NCBI RefSeq assembly: GCF_019048265.1
Contig: NZ_CP077311.1
Location: 1,944,001-2,008,000 of the forward strand
Length of the DNA stretch: 64,000 nucleotides
Reading direction: 5' to 3'
Source of the DNA: Aeromonas sp. FDAARGOS 1405
GTDB taxonomy: Bacteria > Pseudomonadota > Gammaproteobacteria > Enterobacterales > Aeromonadaceae
The notes under the pieces were generated by a model, which made no database searches, was not told the DNA's origin, and worked only from the letters and a program-made list of their open reading frames with translations. This document shows, one piece after another, positions 27,963 to 36,565 of this stretch. The position numbers and the translations under genes are program-made. Each line of letters opens with the position of its first letter. Positions within the stretch are counted from its first letter, which is position 1.

Positions 27963-29330
27963 ATGGCTAAAAATAAAACTGCTTATGTTTGTTCCGAATG
28001 TGGTGCCGACTTCACACGCTGGCAAGGTCAATGCAGCGAGTGCAAGGAGTGGAATACCATCACCGAGGTACGCCTTGGCTCCGTCACTCCCGCAGGCAAG
28101 AGTGCCCGTTACACCGGTTATGCCGGCGCGGTCGGCAGTCAGGTACAGACACTGGCAGAGATCGCCACCACCGAAATCCCCCGTTTTACTTCCGGTTTCA
28201 AGGAGTTGGATCGGGTGCTTGGTGGCGGTGTGGTGCCCGGCTCGGCGATTCTGATCGGTGGTAACCCGGGGGCGGGTAAATCGACCCTGCTGCTGCAGAC
28301 CATGTGTGGTCTGGCAGAGCGGATGAAAACTCTCTATGTCACCGGTGAGGAGTCGCTCCAGCAGGTGGCAATGCGGGCCAACCGCCTTGGTTTGCCTACC
28401 GACAAGCTACGGATGCTCTCCGAGACCAGCGTTGAGCAGATCTGCCTGATTGCCCAGCAGGAGCAGCCGCAGATCATGGTGATCGACTCCATTCAGGTGA
28501 TGCATGTGGCGGATGTCCAATCTTCTCCCGGTTCGGTCTCACAGGTGCGTGAGGCAGCAGCGTTACTGACCCGTTACGCCAAGCAGAACCATGTGGCCAT
28601 CTTCATGGTGGGTCATGTGACCAAGGATGGCAGTCTGGCTGGCCCCAAGGTACTGGAACACTGCATCGACTGCTCTGTGCTGCTTGACGGTGGCCATGAC
28701 TCCCGTTTTCGGACTCTGCGCTCTCACAAGAACCGCTTCGGTGCGGTCAACGAGCTGGGGGTCTTTGCCATGACTGAACAGGGGATGCGCGAGGTGAGCA
28801 ACCCATCTGCCATCTTCCTCAGTCGCGGTCAGGAGCAGGCGCCCGGCTCCATCGTCATGGTGATCTGGGAGGGTACCCGACCTCTACTGGTTGAGTTGCA
28901 GGCGCTGGTTGACTACTCCCAGCTCTCCAACCCTCGCCGGGTGGCGGTGGGGATGGATCACAACCGACTCGCCATGTTGCTGGCTGTGCTGCACCGTCAC
29001 GGTGGGCTGCAGATGGCGGATCAGGATGTCTTCATCAACGTGGTTGGCGGGGTCAAGGTCGAGGAAACCAGTGCGGATTTGGCGCTGTTGCTGGCGATGG
29101 TCTCCAGCTTCCGGGATCAGGCGTTGCCCAAGGATCTGGTGGTGTTCGGCGAAGTGGGGCTCTCAGGGGAGATCCGTCCTGTCCCCTCTGGTCAGGAGCG
29201 GCTGCAGGAGGCGGCCAAGCATGGTTTCCGCCGTGCCATCGTGCCGCACGCCAATGCCCCCAAGCATCCTATCGAAGGGATGGAAGTGGTGCCGGTCAAG
29301 AAGCTGTCTGAGGCACTCGAGGCACTGTAA
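27963..29330 (+). CDS. radA: DNA repair protein RadA
   Basis: RecA-like ATPase that aids branch migration and recombination intermediates. The 455 residues have an N-terminal C4 zinc motif (CSECGADFTRWQGQCSEC, residues 10-27). The Walker A GGNPGAGKST is at residues 99-108 with K106. The RadA-specific KNRFG motif lies in SHKNRFGAVNELG. A C-terminal Lon-like P domain follows. The start at 27963 opens directly on the zinc finger. It ends just before a very strong bidirectional terminator. Confidence 0.96.
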   Translation: MAKNKTAYVCSECGADFTRWQGQCSECKEWNTITEVRLGSVTPAGKSARYTGYAGAVGSQVQTLAEIATTEIPRFTSGFKELDRVLGGGVVPGSAILIGGNPGAGKSTLLLQTMCGLAERMKTLYVTGEESLQQVAMRANRLGLPTDKLRMLSETSVEQICLIAQQEQPQIMVIDSIQVMHVADVQSSPGSVSQVREAAALLTRYAKQNHVAIFMVGHVTKDGSLAGPKVLEHCIDCSVLLDGGHDSRFRTLRSHKNRFGAVNELGVFAMTEQGMREVSNPSAIFLSRGQEQAPGSIVMVIWEGTRPLLVELQALVDYSQLSNPRRVAVGMDHNRLAMLLAVLHRHGGLQMADQDVFINVVGGVKVEETSADLALLLAMVSSFRDQALPKDLVVFGEVGLSGEIRPVPSGQERLQEAAKHGFRRAIVPHANAPKHPIEGMEVVPVKKLSEALEAL

Positions 29331-29355
29331 TTCTCTTGCATTCCAGTCAAGACAA

Positions 29356-29401
29356 CAGAACAACAAAAAAGAGCACCTCGGCGCTCTTTTTTGTTGTTCT
29401 G
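29356..29401. terminator. Bidirectional intrinsic terminator, 18-bp arms
   Basis: AGAACAACAAAAAAGAGC at 29357-29374 is perfectly complementary to 29383-29400, and one flanking C-G pair extends it. A6 and T6 tracts on either side allow termination of both radA and the convergent PilZ gene. Confidence 0.9.
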
Positions 29402-29411
29402 GAGCTAGCCA

Positions 29412-29792
29412 TCAGGGCTGGCTATGTTCCAGATGCTCGCTCAGCAATTGTTCCAGCTCGCGGTGGAGCAGCTCTTCGTCGCCGACGTTGAGCTCGATCA
29501 TCCGCTTGAGGTGGGTGGCGCTGTCGATATCGATGTGGTGGCAGTAGAACCCCAGCTTCTTGCTGGCTTCATGGGTCAGCTCGACCTGCATCTTGATCTC
29601 GATATCGCTGCCACTCAGGACAAAACTGAGCTGGTACTCCTTGTTGTCACGGCTCTCCCAGTCGTCTGGGCGGATCAGCAGGGCTCCCTGCAAGGAGATG
29701 TCGACAAGCTGAGTTTGCCACTTGTGCTCCCCCTGGGTGAGGTCGGCCGTGGTCAAATAGAGGATCCGTGCAAAACGGCGGCGCTCAGACAT
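29412..29792 (-). CDS. Small single-domain PilZ protein
   Basis: Cytosolic protein of about 126 residues that is almost wholly one PilZ domain. MSERRRFAR supplies the basic N-terminal c-di-GMP motif, and DISLQGALL is the D-x-S-x-x-G strand. It is therefore likely to bind c-di-GMP and act through an unknown partner. I start it at 29792 because AGGAG lies 6 bases upstream; an ATG two codons earlier overlaps that site. It converges on radA and lies downstream of rsd on the same strand. Confidence 0.85.
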   Translation of the reverse strand: MSERRRFARILYLTTADLTQGEHKWQTQLVDISLQGALLIRPDDWESRDNKEYQLSFVLSGSDIEIKMQVELTHEASKKLGFYCHHIDIDSATHLKRMIELNVGDEELLHRELEQLLSEHLEHSQP

Positions 29793-29893
29793 GATCATCT
29801 CCTAGTTTGCAATCTGCTGGACACAAGGAATCATTGCACTGAGTGTAATGCACCTTGGCTGCCAGTAGCTTGAACTTGCTCCAAAAATAGCGA

Positions 29894-30376
29894 TCAGGCT
29901 TGCTGGGCACTGAGAAACTCCACCACATGGAGTGCCTTTACCAGACGATCTTCCTGTTTGAAGCGATCTTCCAGTACCGGGCCCAATTCGTTGAGGTCAT
30001 CATCAAGCAGTAGCAGTTGGGCCTCATCGGCATCGCTGTATTTGTCATTGAATTCGAGGGCAAACTCGGTAGTAGCACGAATATGGGGGTAAATCCGTTT
30101 GGCGAGTTCCAGTGTTTCACCACTGGCCTGTTCGAAAGCGGTGACGACGTGGTGGTAGATCTCGAAATGGCCCGCGCTGACATAGTCGACCAAGCGGTCG
30201 CAGAAGTGCTGCAACTCTTCCTGTTTGGGCAGGCTGCGCTGTTTGGTTCGAGCCGGGGTGAGGCCCGCCAGTCGCATATATTCAACCAGCAACGCCTGTC
30301 GGGCGTCCAGCCAGTCATCGATTGCCTTATGCTTGCCTGCCAGCGCCTGCTTGGTCTGTTCCAGTTTTGTCAACAT
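29894..30376 (-). CDS. rsd: Regulator of sigma D (anti-sigma 70 factor)
   Basis: Cytosolic Rsd/AlgQ-family protein of 160 residues that binds RNA polymerase sigma 70 region 4 in stationary phase. It is full length. The motif HFCDRLVDYVSAGHFEIYHHVV is close to E. coli Rsd (DDFCQSLVDYLSAGHFSIYERIL). The C-terminal EARF/DRF-x-x-EDRLV helix is also present. I start it at 30376, behind GGAGGG; a start six codons upstream is possible. It lies upstream of a PilZ gene on the same strand and diverges from hupA. Confidence 0.9.
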   Translation of the reverse strand: MLTKLEQTKQALAGKHKAIDDWLDARQALLVEYMRLAGLTPARTKQRSLPKQEELQHFCDRLVDYVSAGHFEIYHHVVTAFEQASGETLELAKRIYPHIRATTEFALEFNDKYSDADEAQLLLLDDDLNELGPVLEDRFKQEDRLVKALHVVEFLSAQQA

Positions 30377-30706
30377 AATCCCTCCATGGGGCAAAGGCTT
30401 GGCGTTTGATAGGGCTTCCGAGCCGTTTGAGCGGTGACACTACCTATAACTATGGAAAATCTGACCAAGCGTCAATAGGCTTGCCGGGATATTGTTAAGC
30501 GGGGAAGAAATAAGCGGACGGTGGAGCTTGCCGCAAGCAGGTTTCGGGCCCGCTCGCTCTTCTGCTGGCACGGAATGTGATTATTTCCGCAGATCTTGAT
30601 GAAAACCCCAGCGTTTAACCCGTATGCCTCGATAAAGGCTTTGCCTGTGCGTTTTTTTTTGCATAGAGTGACCCAGCGCTAAATGCCCGATCATAAAGGA
30701 AATGTT
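30377..30706. other. 330-bp rsd-hupA divergent intergenic region
   Basis: I see no gene. It should hold promoters for both genes. A T9 tract at 30651-30659 lies between possible hupA promoter hexamers. No clear operator or structured RNA could be recognised. Confidence 0.5.
30641..30669 (+). promoter_or_regulatory. Candidate hupA promoter
   Basis: TTGCCT at 30641-30646 and TAGAGT at 30664-30669 are separated by 17 bases that include a T9 tract. The start codon lies about 38 bases downstream. The match to sigma 70 is moderate. Confidence 0.4.
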
Positions 30707-30979
30707 ATGAACAAAGCTCAACTTGTCGATGCGATTGCCGCCAAAGCAGATCTGAGCAAAGCTCAGGCCAAAGTGGCTCTGGAAGAGATCATCAATGGTA
30801 TTACCCAGAGCTTGAAAGAAGGCGATGCTGTGCAACTGGTCGGTTTTGGCACCTTCAAGGTCACCCACCGTGCAGCCCGCACCGGTCGTAACCCGCAAAC
30901 TGGTAAAGAGATCCAGATTGCTGCTGCCAACGTGCCTTCATTTGTGGCTGGCAAGGCACTGAAAGACGCCGTCAAGTAA
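30707..30979 (+). CDS. hupA: Nucleoid protein HU, alpha subunit
   Basis: Small DNA-bending protein of 90 residues. It starts [29 protein letters not shown], followed by [34 protein letters not shown], the DNA-binding arm with the tip Pro in [21 protein letters not shown] residues end the protein. The ATG at 30707 follows AAAGGA; an upstream in-frame start at 30683 would add eight residues not seen in HU. It is closer to HupA than to HupB, IhfA or IhfB. Confidence 0.94.
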   Translation: MNKAQLVDAIAAKADLSKAQAKVALEEIINGITQSLKEGDAVQLVGFGTFKVTHRAARTGRNPQTGKEIQIAAANVPSFVAGKALKDAVK

Positions 30980-31000
30980 GTCCGAAAGTCTGTTTTGTCC

Positions 31001-31034
31001 AATGCCAGTCAGCTTGCTGACTGGCATTGTTTTT
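31001..31034 (+). terminator. Intrinsic terminator after hupA
   Basis: AATGCCAGTCAGC-tt-GCTGACTGGCATT, a perfect 13-bp stem followed by GTTTTT, lies 22 bases after the stop codon. Confidence 0.9.
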
Positions 31035-31120
31035 ATGGGGTTTTCCCATCCTTCCGGTTAGCGCTCCCTTGCTTTTCCTGTTGTACCAGTTCCTTTGTCA
31101 ACCTTGTTGAGTCTGAGGCC

Positions 31121-31564
31121 TTATGCCGTCTGCGGAGTGGATGGCAGCGGCCAGATCCGCTCATAGGCCCAGGTAAAGAGCATGATGTAGACGAGATAGA
31201 AGGCGACGAAGCCGAGATCCAGCATCAGGGCGTCCCATACATCCAAATCGAGCCAGAACATGACGCAGGGTAGGGAGAGCATCATAAAGCTCGCCTCATA
31301 GCCAAACGCGTGCAGGAAGCGGTCCAGTGGTTGCTTGTTGGTGCGCCCGCAAAGTTTGAGCAACCCCTTGTCGAACAACAGGTTCCAGCCATAGGTCTAG
31401 GCGGTGGCGACGATGGAGAAGAAGATGGCCAGCGAACCGACCTCGGCGACGCCCTGACCGAACAGCTGGCTGATCAGGGGGGCGACCAGTGCCAGCCCGA
31501 TGCCTTCGTAGAGCACCAGATAGCGAAGTCGATCAGGGGTGGTGCGTAGTTGGGTACTACTCAT
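31121..31564 (-). pseudogene. PACE-family efflux transporter interrupted by TAG
   Basis: The minus-strand frame from ATG at 31564 to the stop at 31121 would encode 147 residues with four hydrophobic segments, the normal size for AceI-like PACE transporters (efflux of biocides such as chlorhexidine). One in-frame TAG at codon 56 (31397-31399) interrupts it. Upstream reads MSSTQLRTTPDRLRYLVLYEGIGLALVAP; downstream reads TYGWNLLFDKG and RFLHAFGYEASFMM, which is the second PACE repeat. The frame is otherwise open on both sides, so this looks like a recent single-base change, perhaps from TGG (Trp), or a sequencing error. Restart at a TTG (31378) would give only the second half. Confidence 0.75.
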
Positions 31565-31647
31565 GGGTGATGTGCCTCCTGTGGGAGGCGCATTCTAATC
31601 AGGGAGTGGTTAAAAGAGAAGCATCGGCCCGTCATGACTGATGTTGA

Positions 31648-31671
31648 GGGGCATGATTATGCCCCCTCATT
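31648..31671. repeat. Inverted repeat downstream of the AlaX gene
   Basis: GGGGCAT-gatt-ATGCCCC with extra GAG/CTC pairs forms a stem of about 10 bp. It lies between the PACE pseudogene start and the AlaX stop. There is no strong T-run on either side, so its terminator function is uncertain. Confidence 0.4.
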
Positions 31672-31728
31672 TGCGATACTTCTCTATTGCCAATTTGGGC
31701 GTTAGCCCTGAGTGGTCAAGTCTGCGAC

Positions 31729-32586
31729 TCAGGCGTCGGTTGGCGTGACCCGGGTCAGCATGGCAAAGCCCTCTTCCACTTGGGTGAGCTGTACCTTGAC
31801 CTCTCCCAACTCGGCGAGCGAGGCAACATGGGTGCCACCACAGGGAATGGTCACCTCATGGCCTTCCAGCATGCAGTGCCAGTAACGGGAATCGATGATC
31901 GCCTCGCCAGCACGGCTGCGGCGGATTTCTCCTCCGGCTGCAATCCAGTCGGCCAGCTGCTGGTTGACCTTCTCTTCAATCAGCGCCAGATCTGCTAGCA
32001 GAGCCTCGCTGTTGACCCCTTTCTTGCGCAGGCTCTTGCCGATTCGGTACTGCTCTCGCGAACCGCAAGGCTCGACCCGCGAGCTTTGAATAGCAAGACG
32101 ATCGAAGTCAGGCTGGCTCAGTGCATCGCGCTCGCTTACCTCCTTGCGCCAGTAGGAGATGAGTACCCGGTTGAGGGCCATCGCGGCCAGATGGCAGCCG
32201 CTATGGCCCAGACTCAGGGCGTGGCGGGCCGCTCTATCGACCTGCAACTCGACCCGACTGCCGACAGGCAAGTTGTGCTCGCCCGCCAAGGGGTGTACCA
32301 CCACGAACTGCCATCCCTCTGCCCCCCGTTTTACCGGAATATCGGCGTCGACGAACAGCTCGCCATCCGGGCTGATAGCCCCCATCCGGCAAGGGCCAAT
32401 GGCGGCTTCGCCCCCTTCCCAGCGAGCATGGCCCACGTCCCCCGGCTGATCGGGCCAGAGGTGGCTCTGTGGATGAAAGGGGGTGAGGTCGGTGACCAGC
32501 AGCGTGGTTTCACCGCGCTGGCAGCAGACCACGCTGGCCTGCTCCTGATGATGGCCCAGCACGAAGCTGACTCGGGTATGTTCCAT
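31729..32586 (-). CDS. Alanyl-tRNA editing protein, long AlaX type
   Basis: Cytosolic trans-editing enzyme of 285 residues expected to hydrolyse Ser-tRNA(Ala) or Gly-tRNA(Ala). The zinc ligands typical of AlaX and of the AlaRS editing domain are present: HSGCH (residues 128-132, HxxxH) and CGGTHV near residue 258 (CxxxH). There is no aminoacylation domain. I start it at 32586 (MEHTRVSFV), behind GGGAG; the frame continues 23 codons upstream. It lies downstream of mntH on the same strand with a 109-base gap that contains a 12-bp inverted repeat. Confidence 0.85.
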   Translation of the reverse strand: MEHTRVSFVLGHHQEQASVVCCQRGETTLLVTDLTPFHPQSHLWPDQPGDVGHARWEGGEAAIGPCRMGAISPDGELFVDADIPVKRGAEGWQFVVVHPLAGEHNLPVGSRVELQVDRAARHALSLGHSGCHLAAMALNRVLISYWRKEVSERDALSQPDFDRLAIQSSRVEPCGSREQYRIGKSLRKKGVNSEALLADLALIEEKVNQQLADWIAAGGEIRRSRAGEAIIDSRYWHCMLEGHEVTIPCGGTHVASLAELGEVKVQLTQVEEGFAMLTRVTPTDA

Positions 32587-32646
32587 GGCAAGGCTCCCGC
32601 AACGATAGATGAGAAGAGAAAGCGGCAGCATACGCCAAAGTGCGAA

Positions 32647-32676
32647 GAGGCTCATTAACCAGTGTTAATGAGCCTC
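32647..32676 (-). terminator. 12-bp inverted repeat after mntH
   Basis: GAGGCTCATTAA-ccagtg-TTAATGAGCCTC is a perfect 12-bp stem just after the mntH stop on the minus strand. It lacks a clear T-run, so it may be a weak terminator or mRNA end stabiliser before the AlaX gene. Confidence 0.45.
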
Positions 32677-32694
32677 CTGTTTGGTGACTGGTTG

Positions 32695-33918
32695 CTAGAT
32701 CATGGCAACCAGCAGATAGGCGTTGAGGCCAATCACCAACGCAACGATAAGGCGGCCGATGGCTTGTGTGACCGGATGGTTGCGATGTTGCCCCATCAGC
32801 GCCCGATCGCCGGTCAGCATCAACAGCGGGATCAGGGCCAGCGCGATGCCAAAGCTCAGGATCACCTGACTCAACACCAGAATTTCGGTGGTGTTGAGCC
32901 CCATGGCGATTACCACGAAGGCGGGAGCCATGGTGATGGCGCGACGCTGCCAGAGTGGGATGGTAAAGCGGACAAAGCCCTGCATAACCACTTGCCCGGC
33001 CAGGGTGCCCACCACGGTAGAGCTGATGCCGGAGGCGACCAGCGAGAGGCCAAACAGGGTGGCTGCTGCCTGACCCAGCAGCGGAGTGAGGGTCTGATAA
33101 GCGGATTCCAGCTCCGCTACCTGCTGGTGGCCCGAGCTGTGGAACGCGGCGGCCGCCATCGCCATCATCGCCAGATTGACGAAGCCGGCGATAGTCATGG
33201 CAATCGCCACATCGACCTGGGTGGTGTGCAGCCGCTGGCTGACCGAGCCCTGATCCTGGGTGTGCTGGGTCAGCGCCGAGTGCAGGTAGATAACATGGGG
33301 CATCACGGTGGCACCGAGCACACCGGCGGCCAGATAGACGGCATCGCTGTTGGGCAGACCGGGGAAGAGGGCGCCCTCCAGCAGGCTGGGCAGATGGGGG
33401 CGGGAGAAGATCAGCTCGACGATGTAGGCCGCCGCGACGAACAGCAACAGACTACCGACCACGAACTCCAGTGGTTTCTGACCACGGGATTGCAACATCA
33501 GGATCCCCCAGGTCACCACGGCGGTGATACAGGCTCCTTCAAGCAAGGTCACGCCAAGCAGCAGCTTGAAGCCGACGGCGGCGCCGATAAATTCGGCCAG
33601 ATCGGTGGCCATGGCGATGATCTCTGCCTGCACCCAGTAGGCCCAGACCGCCGGTTTTGGCAGTCGGTCACGGATATGTTCCGCCAGATTCTTGCCGGTG
33701 ACGATGCCGAGCTTGGCCGAGAGGGTCTGCACCACCATGGCCATCAGGTTGGCCCATACCACCACCCAGAGCAACTGGTAGCCAAAGGTAGAGCCCGCCT
33801 GAATATTGGTGGCGAAGTTGCCCGGGTCGATATAGCCGATGGCGGCGATAAAGGCTGGCCCGAGCAGGGTTAGTTTGAATTTGCGGGCTGGAATCGTAGT
33901 TGTCAGTGCGGGTTGCAT
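32695..33918 (-). CDS. mntH: Nramp-family Mn2+/Fe2+ transporter
   Basis: Proton-coupled divalent metal importer in the inner membrane, about 407 residues with 11 predicted membrane segments. The metal-binding DPGN motif is in [14 protein letters not shown], and the second site motif MPH is in [13 protein letters not shown]. Both are diagnostic of Nramp proteins. I start it at 33918 (MQPALTTT), 7 bases after GGAGGG. Another ATG lies five codons upstream. A near-perfect Fur box overlaps the promoter, so expression should fall when iron is abundant. It diverges from rpsF. Confidence 0.93.
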   Translation of the reverse strand: MQPALTTTIPARKFKLTLLGPAFIAAIGYIDPGNFATNIQAGSTFGYQLLWVVVWANLMAMVVQTLSAKLGIVTGKNLAEHIRDRLPKPAVWAYWVQAEIIAMATDLAEFIGAAVGFKLLLGVTLLEGACITAVVTWGILMLQSRGQKPLEFVVGSLLLFVAAAYIVELIFSRPHLPSLLEGALFPGLPNSDAVYLAAGVLGATVMPHVIYLHSALTQHTQDQGSVSQRLHTTQVDVAIAMTIAGFVNLAMMAMAAAAFHSSGHQQVAELESAYQTLTPLLGQAAATLFGLSLVASGISSTVVGTLAGQVVMQGFVRFTIPLWQRRAITMAPAFVVIAMGLNTTEILVLSQVILSFGIALALIPLLMLTGDRALMGQHRNHPVTQAIGRLIVALVIGLNAYLLVAMI

Positions 33919-33947
33919 GGCATCACCCTCCATAAGGATATGGAGAG

Positions 33948-33977
33948 AGAATAGATCCAAATGATAATCATTATCAA
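33948..33977 (-). promoter_or_regulatory. mntH promoter with overlapping Fur box
   Basis: Read on the minus strand, TTGATA (33977-33972) and TATTCT (33953-33948) are separated by 18 bases. The 7-1-7 palindrome TGATAATcATTATCA at 33962-33976 matches the core of the Fur consensus and covers the -35 edge and spacer. This is the usual geometry for iron-dependent repression. Confidence 0.75.
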
Positions 33978-34025
33978 TTGTTGTTTCTGATGATTTCCAT
34001 CGGGAAAAACATTTAAGGCAGTCAG

Positions 34026-34054
34026 TTGCAGTGAGGGATGTGATTTCGTACAAT
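34026..34054 (+). promoter_or_regulatory. rpsF operon promoter
   Basis: TTGCAG at 34026-34031 and TACAAT at 34049-34054 are separated by exactly 17 bases. The predicted start of transcription is about 95 bases before the rpsF ATG, leaving room for a structured leader. Confidence 0.6.
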
Positions 34055-34098
34055 ACGCCGCCCTAGAAAAGCAGCGACTAAACACCTTTATGTTCCTT

Positions 34099-34131
34099 GC
34101 CTCCGAGGTCTGGCTGCACCTGGGCGGAGGC
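34099..34131 (+). promoter_or_regulatory. Candidate S6:S18 autoregulatory leader hairpin
   Basis: GCCTCCG (34099-34105) and CGGAGGC (34125-34131) form a 7-bp stem. An inner AGGT/ACCT stem is separated from it by a GGG bulge on one side. It lies in the leader 25 bases before the rpsF start. Many bacteria carry an S6:S18 binding hairpin here; I infer the function from position and shape. Confidence 0.4.
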
Positions 34132-34155
34132 TGAATTAATCCGTAAGGAGCTAAA

Positions 34156-34542
34156 ATGCGTCATTACGAAATCGTCTTCATGGTTCATCCGGACCAGAGC
34201 GAGCAAGTTCCCGGCATGATCGAGCGTTACACCGGCGCCATCACCACCTCCGGTGGTACCATTCATCGCCTGGAAGATTGGGGCCGTCGTCAGCTGGCTT
34301 ACCCGATCGACAAACTGCACAAAGCCCACTACGTTCTGATGAACGTAGAAGCAGAGCAAGCCGTTATCGATGAGCTGGAAACCAACTTCCGCTTCAACGA
34401 TGCCGTTATCCGCAACATGATCATGCGCACCAAGCACGCCGTGACTGAAGTTTCTCCGATGGCCAAGGCCAAAGAAGAGCGCTTCACCCGTCGTGACGAC
34501 GAGCGCCGCGAAGAAGCTACTGAAGCTGCTTCCGAAGAGTAA
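34156..34542 (+). CDS. rpsF: 30S ribosomal protein S6
   Basis: Component of the small-subunit platform, bound as a dimer with S18. The 128 residues start [27 protein letters not shown] and include [25 protein letters not shown], the S6 signature. An acidic, Glu-rich tail follows, as in E. coli. A strong AAGGAG site precedes it. It is first in rpsF-rpsR-rplI; the next gene begins 30 bases later. Confidence 0.97.
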   Translation: MRHYEIVFMVHPDQSEQVPGMIERYTGAITTSGGTIHRLEDWGRRQLAYPIDKLHKAHYVLMNVEAEQAVIDELETNFRFNDAVIRNMIMRTKHAVTEVSPMAKAKEERFTRRDDERREEATEAASEE

Positions 34543-34560
34543 TTCTGGATCACTGACTAG

Positions 34561-34803
<243 letters not shown>

Positions 34804-34855
34804 GAATCGGCCCGGCACTTAAGCCTAACTCAACGAAATTTATAGAGGAAAGGTA

Positions 34856-35302
34856 ATGCAAGTTATCCTGCTCGACAAAATCGCCAAACTGGGCGGTCTG
34901 GGTGACCAAGTTTCCGTGAAATCTGGTTATGCCCGTAACTACCTGATCCCGCAAGGCAAAGCTGTTATGGCCACCAAGGCCAACATCGAAGCTTTCGGTG
35001 CTCGTCGCGCTGAGCTGGAAGCCAAACTGGCTGCCAACAAAGCTGCTGCTGAAGAGCGTGCTGCCAAGCTGGCCGAACTGGCTACCGTGGTTATCGCTTC
35101 CAAGTCTGGTGACGAAGGCAAGCTGTTCGGTTCCATCGGTACCCGTGACGTGGCTGAAGCCATCACTGCTGCCGGCGTAGCCGTTGCCAAGAGCGAAGTC
35201 CGCATGGGCAACGTTCTGCGTAACACCGGTGACTACGAAGTTGCTGTTCAGCTGCACGCTGACGTTAAAGCAACCGTACAGATCCAGGTTGTTGCCCTGT
35301 AA
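34856..35302 (+). CDS. rplI: 50S ribosomal protein L9
   Basis: Large-subunit protein of 148 residues near the L1 stalk. The N-terminal domain [37 protein letters not shown] is the L9 signature. A long Ala/Glu-rich helix and a C-terminal domain follow ([15 protein letters not shown]). It ends before a strong terminator closing the ribosomal operon. Confidence 0.97.
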   Translation: MQVILLDKIAKLGGLGDQVSVKSGYARNYLIPQGKAVMATKANIEAFGARRAELEAKLAANKAAAEERAAKLAELATVVIASKSGDEGKLFGSIGTRDVAEAITAAGVAVAKSEVRMGNVLRNTGDYEVAVQLHADVKATVQIQVVAL

Positions 35303-35323
35303 TAGCGATTCGCTTTTGCAGAG

Positions 35324-35353
35324 AAAACCCGCGCACTTGCGCGGGTTTTTTAT
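35324..35353 (+). terminator. Intrinsic terminator after rplI
   Basis: AAAACCCGCGC-actt-GCGCGGGTTTT, a perfect 11-bp stem followed by more T residues. Confidence 0.92.
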
Positions 35354-35403
35354 TTTCCGGCCCGGGGGTAGAGTGAAGGTCTGTTCCACTGGAGGAGATC
35401 CCT

Positions 35404-36144
35404 ATGGCTTGGGTAGAAGGTCGCGTCATCGAACGCATCGAATGGACACCCACCCTGTTCTCCCTGCGGGTAGCGGCCGAGCTGGCCCCTTACAAGGCAG
35501 GCCAATTCACCAAGCTGGCCCTCGAGCAGGGCGATCGCCGCATTCAGCGCGCCTACTCCTTCGTCAATCCCCCCTCTGCGCCATACCACGAGTTCTATCT
35601 GGTCGAGATCCCGAGCGGTGAGCTGACTCCCTCGCTCGGCTCGCTGCAAGCGGGCGATACCTTGCTGGTGCAATCCCAGGCCACCGGCTTTCTGACGCTG
35701 GATGAGGTGCCCGCCGGGCGCGATCTCTGGCTGCTCTCGACCGGTACTGCTATCGGCCCCTTCCTCTCCATGCTGGCCGATGGGGAAGCCTTCAACCGCT
35801 TCGACAATCTGGTGCTGGTGCACGGGGTACGTAAAGGCGAGGAGCTGAGTTATCAGGATTTGATTGCGAGCTTTGCCGAGCAATATGGCGAGCGCTTCCG
35901 CTATGTCCCCTTTGTCAGTCGCGAGCCCTGGCCCGATGCAATGGCAGGGCGGATCCCGGCGGCGATTGCCAATGGTCAGCTGCAGGATCGAGTGGGGTTG
36001 GAGTTCTCCCCCGAGCTGAGTCAGGTGCTGATCTGCGGCAATCCGGAGATGGTGAAAGAGACCCAGCAGACCTTGCTGGCGCAGGGGTTGGCCAAGAATC
36101 TGCGGCGGGCGCCTGGCAATATCAGTGCGGAGAATTATTGGTAA
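35404..36144 (+). CDS. fpr: Ferredoxin/flavodoxin-NADP+ reductase
   Basis: FAD enzyme of 246 residues that moves electrons between NADPH and ferredoxin or flavodoxin in the cytosol, supporting radical enzymes and oxidative stress defence. The FAD motif RAYSFVN (RxYS) lies near residue 50. The NADP+ motif STGTAIGPFLSML lies near residue 115. The C-terminal aromatic residue stacking on FAD is the final Trp in ENYW. An AGGAG site precedes it. A SoxRS-type promoter is likely but not obvious to me. Confidence 0.94.
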   Translation: MAWVEGRVIERIEWTPTLFSLRVAAELAPYKAGQFTKLALEQGDRRIQRAYSFVNPPSAPYHEFYLVEIPSGELTPSLGSLQAGDTLLVQSQATGFLTLDEVPAGRDLWLLSTGTAIGPFLSMLADGEAFNRFDNLVLVHGVRKGEELSYQDLIASFAEQYGERFRYVPFVSREPWPDAMAGRIPAAIANGQLQDRVGLEFSPELSQVLICGNPEMVKETQQTLLAQGLAKNLRRAPGNISAENYW

Positions 36145-36195
36145 AACAATCAGCACAGGGGCGCAAGGCCCCTGCTGCATAAGCAAAGGCGGCAG

Positions 36196-36546
36196 TCAGT
36201 TTTTCTTGCCGTTACCCTTGTTTTTATCCTTCTGTTTGTCGTGACCTTGTCCCGGGTTATTGCCGCTGTGGATGCTGCGGTTGTAGTGATCCCGGTACTT
36301 GCCATCCATCTTGTCGCAGTTGAGTTTGATCCGGCTGTCGCCAATGCCAAGATCCAGACAGTTGTCCTGCCACCAGTCGTACTCCTTGTCATCCCAGTCG
36401 AGATTGATCTTGATGTCATCACCGGAGATCTTGATGCCATCGCTATTTTTGCTTGGCGGTGCCGCAACCGCGATGCCGTGCGCCATGAGCAGGGAAAGCA
36501 GCAGGGCGCCGCGCCGGATAACGGGGTTGTGTTTAGCTTGGGTCAT
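36196..36546 (-). CDS. Small exported protein, DWDDK family (paralogue A)
   Basis: Unrecognised protein of 116 residues. A signal peptide ending IAVAAPP (MTQAKHNPVIRRGALLLSLLMAHGIAVA) is followed by a mature domain with IKINLDWDDKEYDWWQDNCLDLGI. Two Cys (DNCLDL, LNCDKM) could form a disulfide. The tail is Lys/Asn/Gly-rich and disordered (DKQKDKNKGNGKKN). It shares the DWDDK-x5-W-x3-CL-x-L core with the gene directly upstream at 36566, so the two are tandem paralogues. The frame continues far upstream, but the start at 36546 gives the signal peptide. No function is assigned. Confidence 0.7.
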   Translation of the reverse strand: MTQAKHNPVIRRGALLLSLLMAHGIAVAAPPSKNSDGIKISGDDIKINLDWDDKEYDWWQDNCLDLGIGDSRIKLNCDKMDGKYRDHYNRSIHSGNNPGQGHDKQKDKNKGNGKKN

Positions 36547-36565
36547 CGCAAGGGTACTCCTGTTG

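Noticed and set aside
31001..31034. hupA hairpin as a mobile repeat
   Set aside because: It has the stem and T-run expected of an ordinary terminator.
32662..33873. Plus-strand open frame of about 400 codons opposite mntH
   Set aside because: Low-complexity, His/Gln/Gly-rich product with no signal or domain; the mntH frame has diagnostic Nramp motifs and a regulated promoter.
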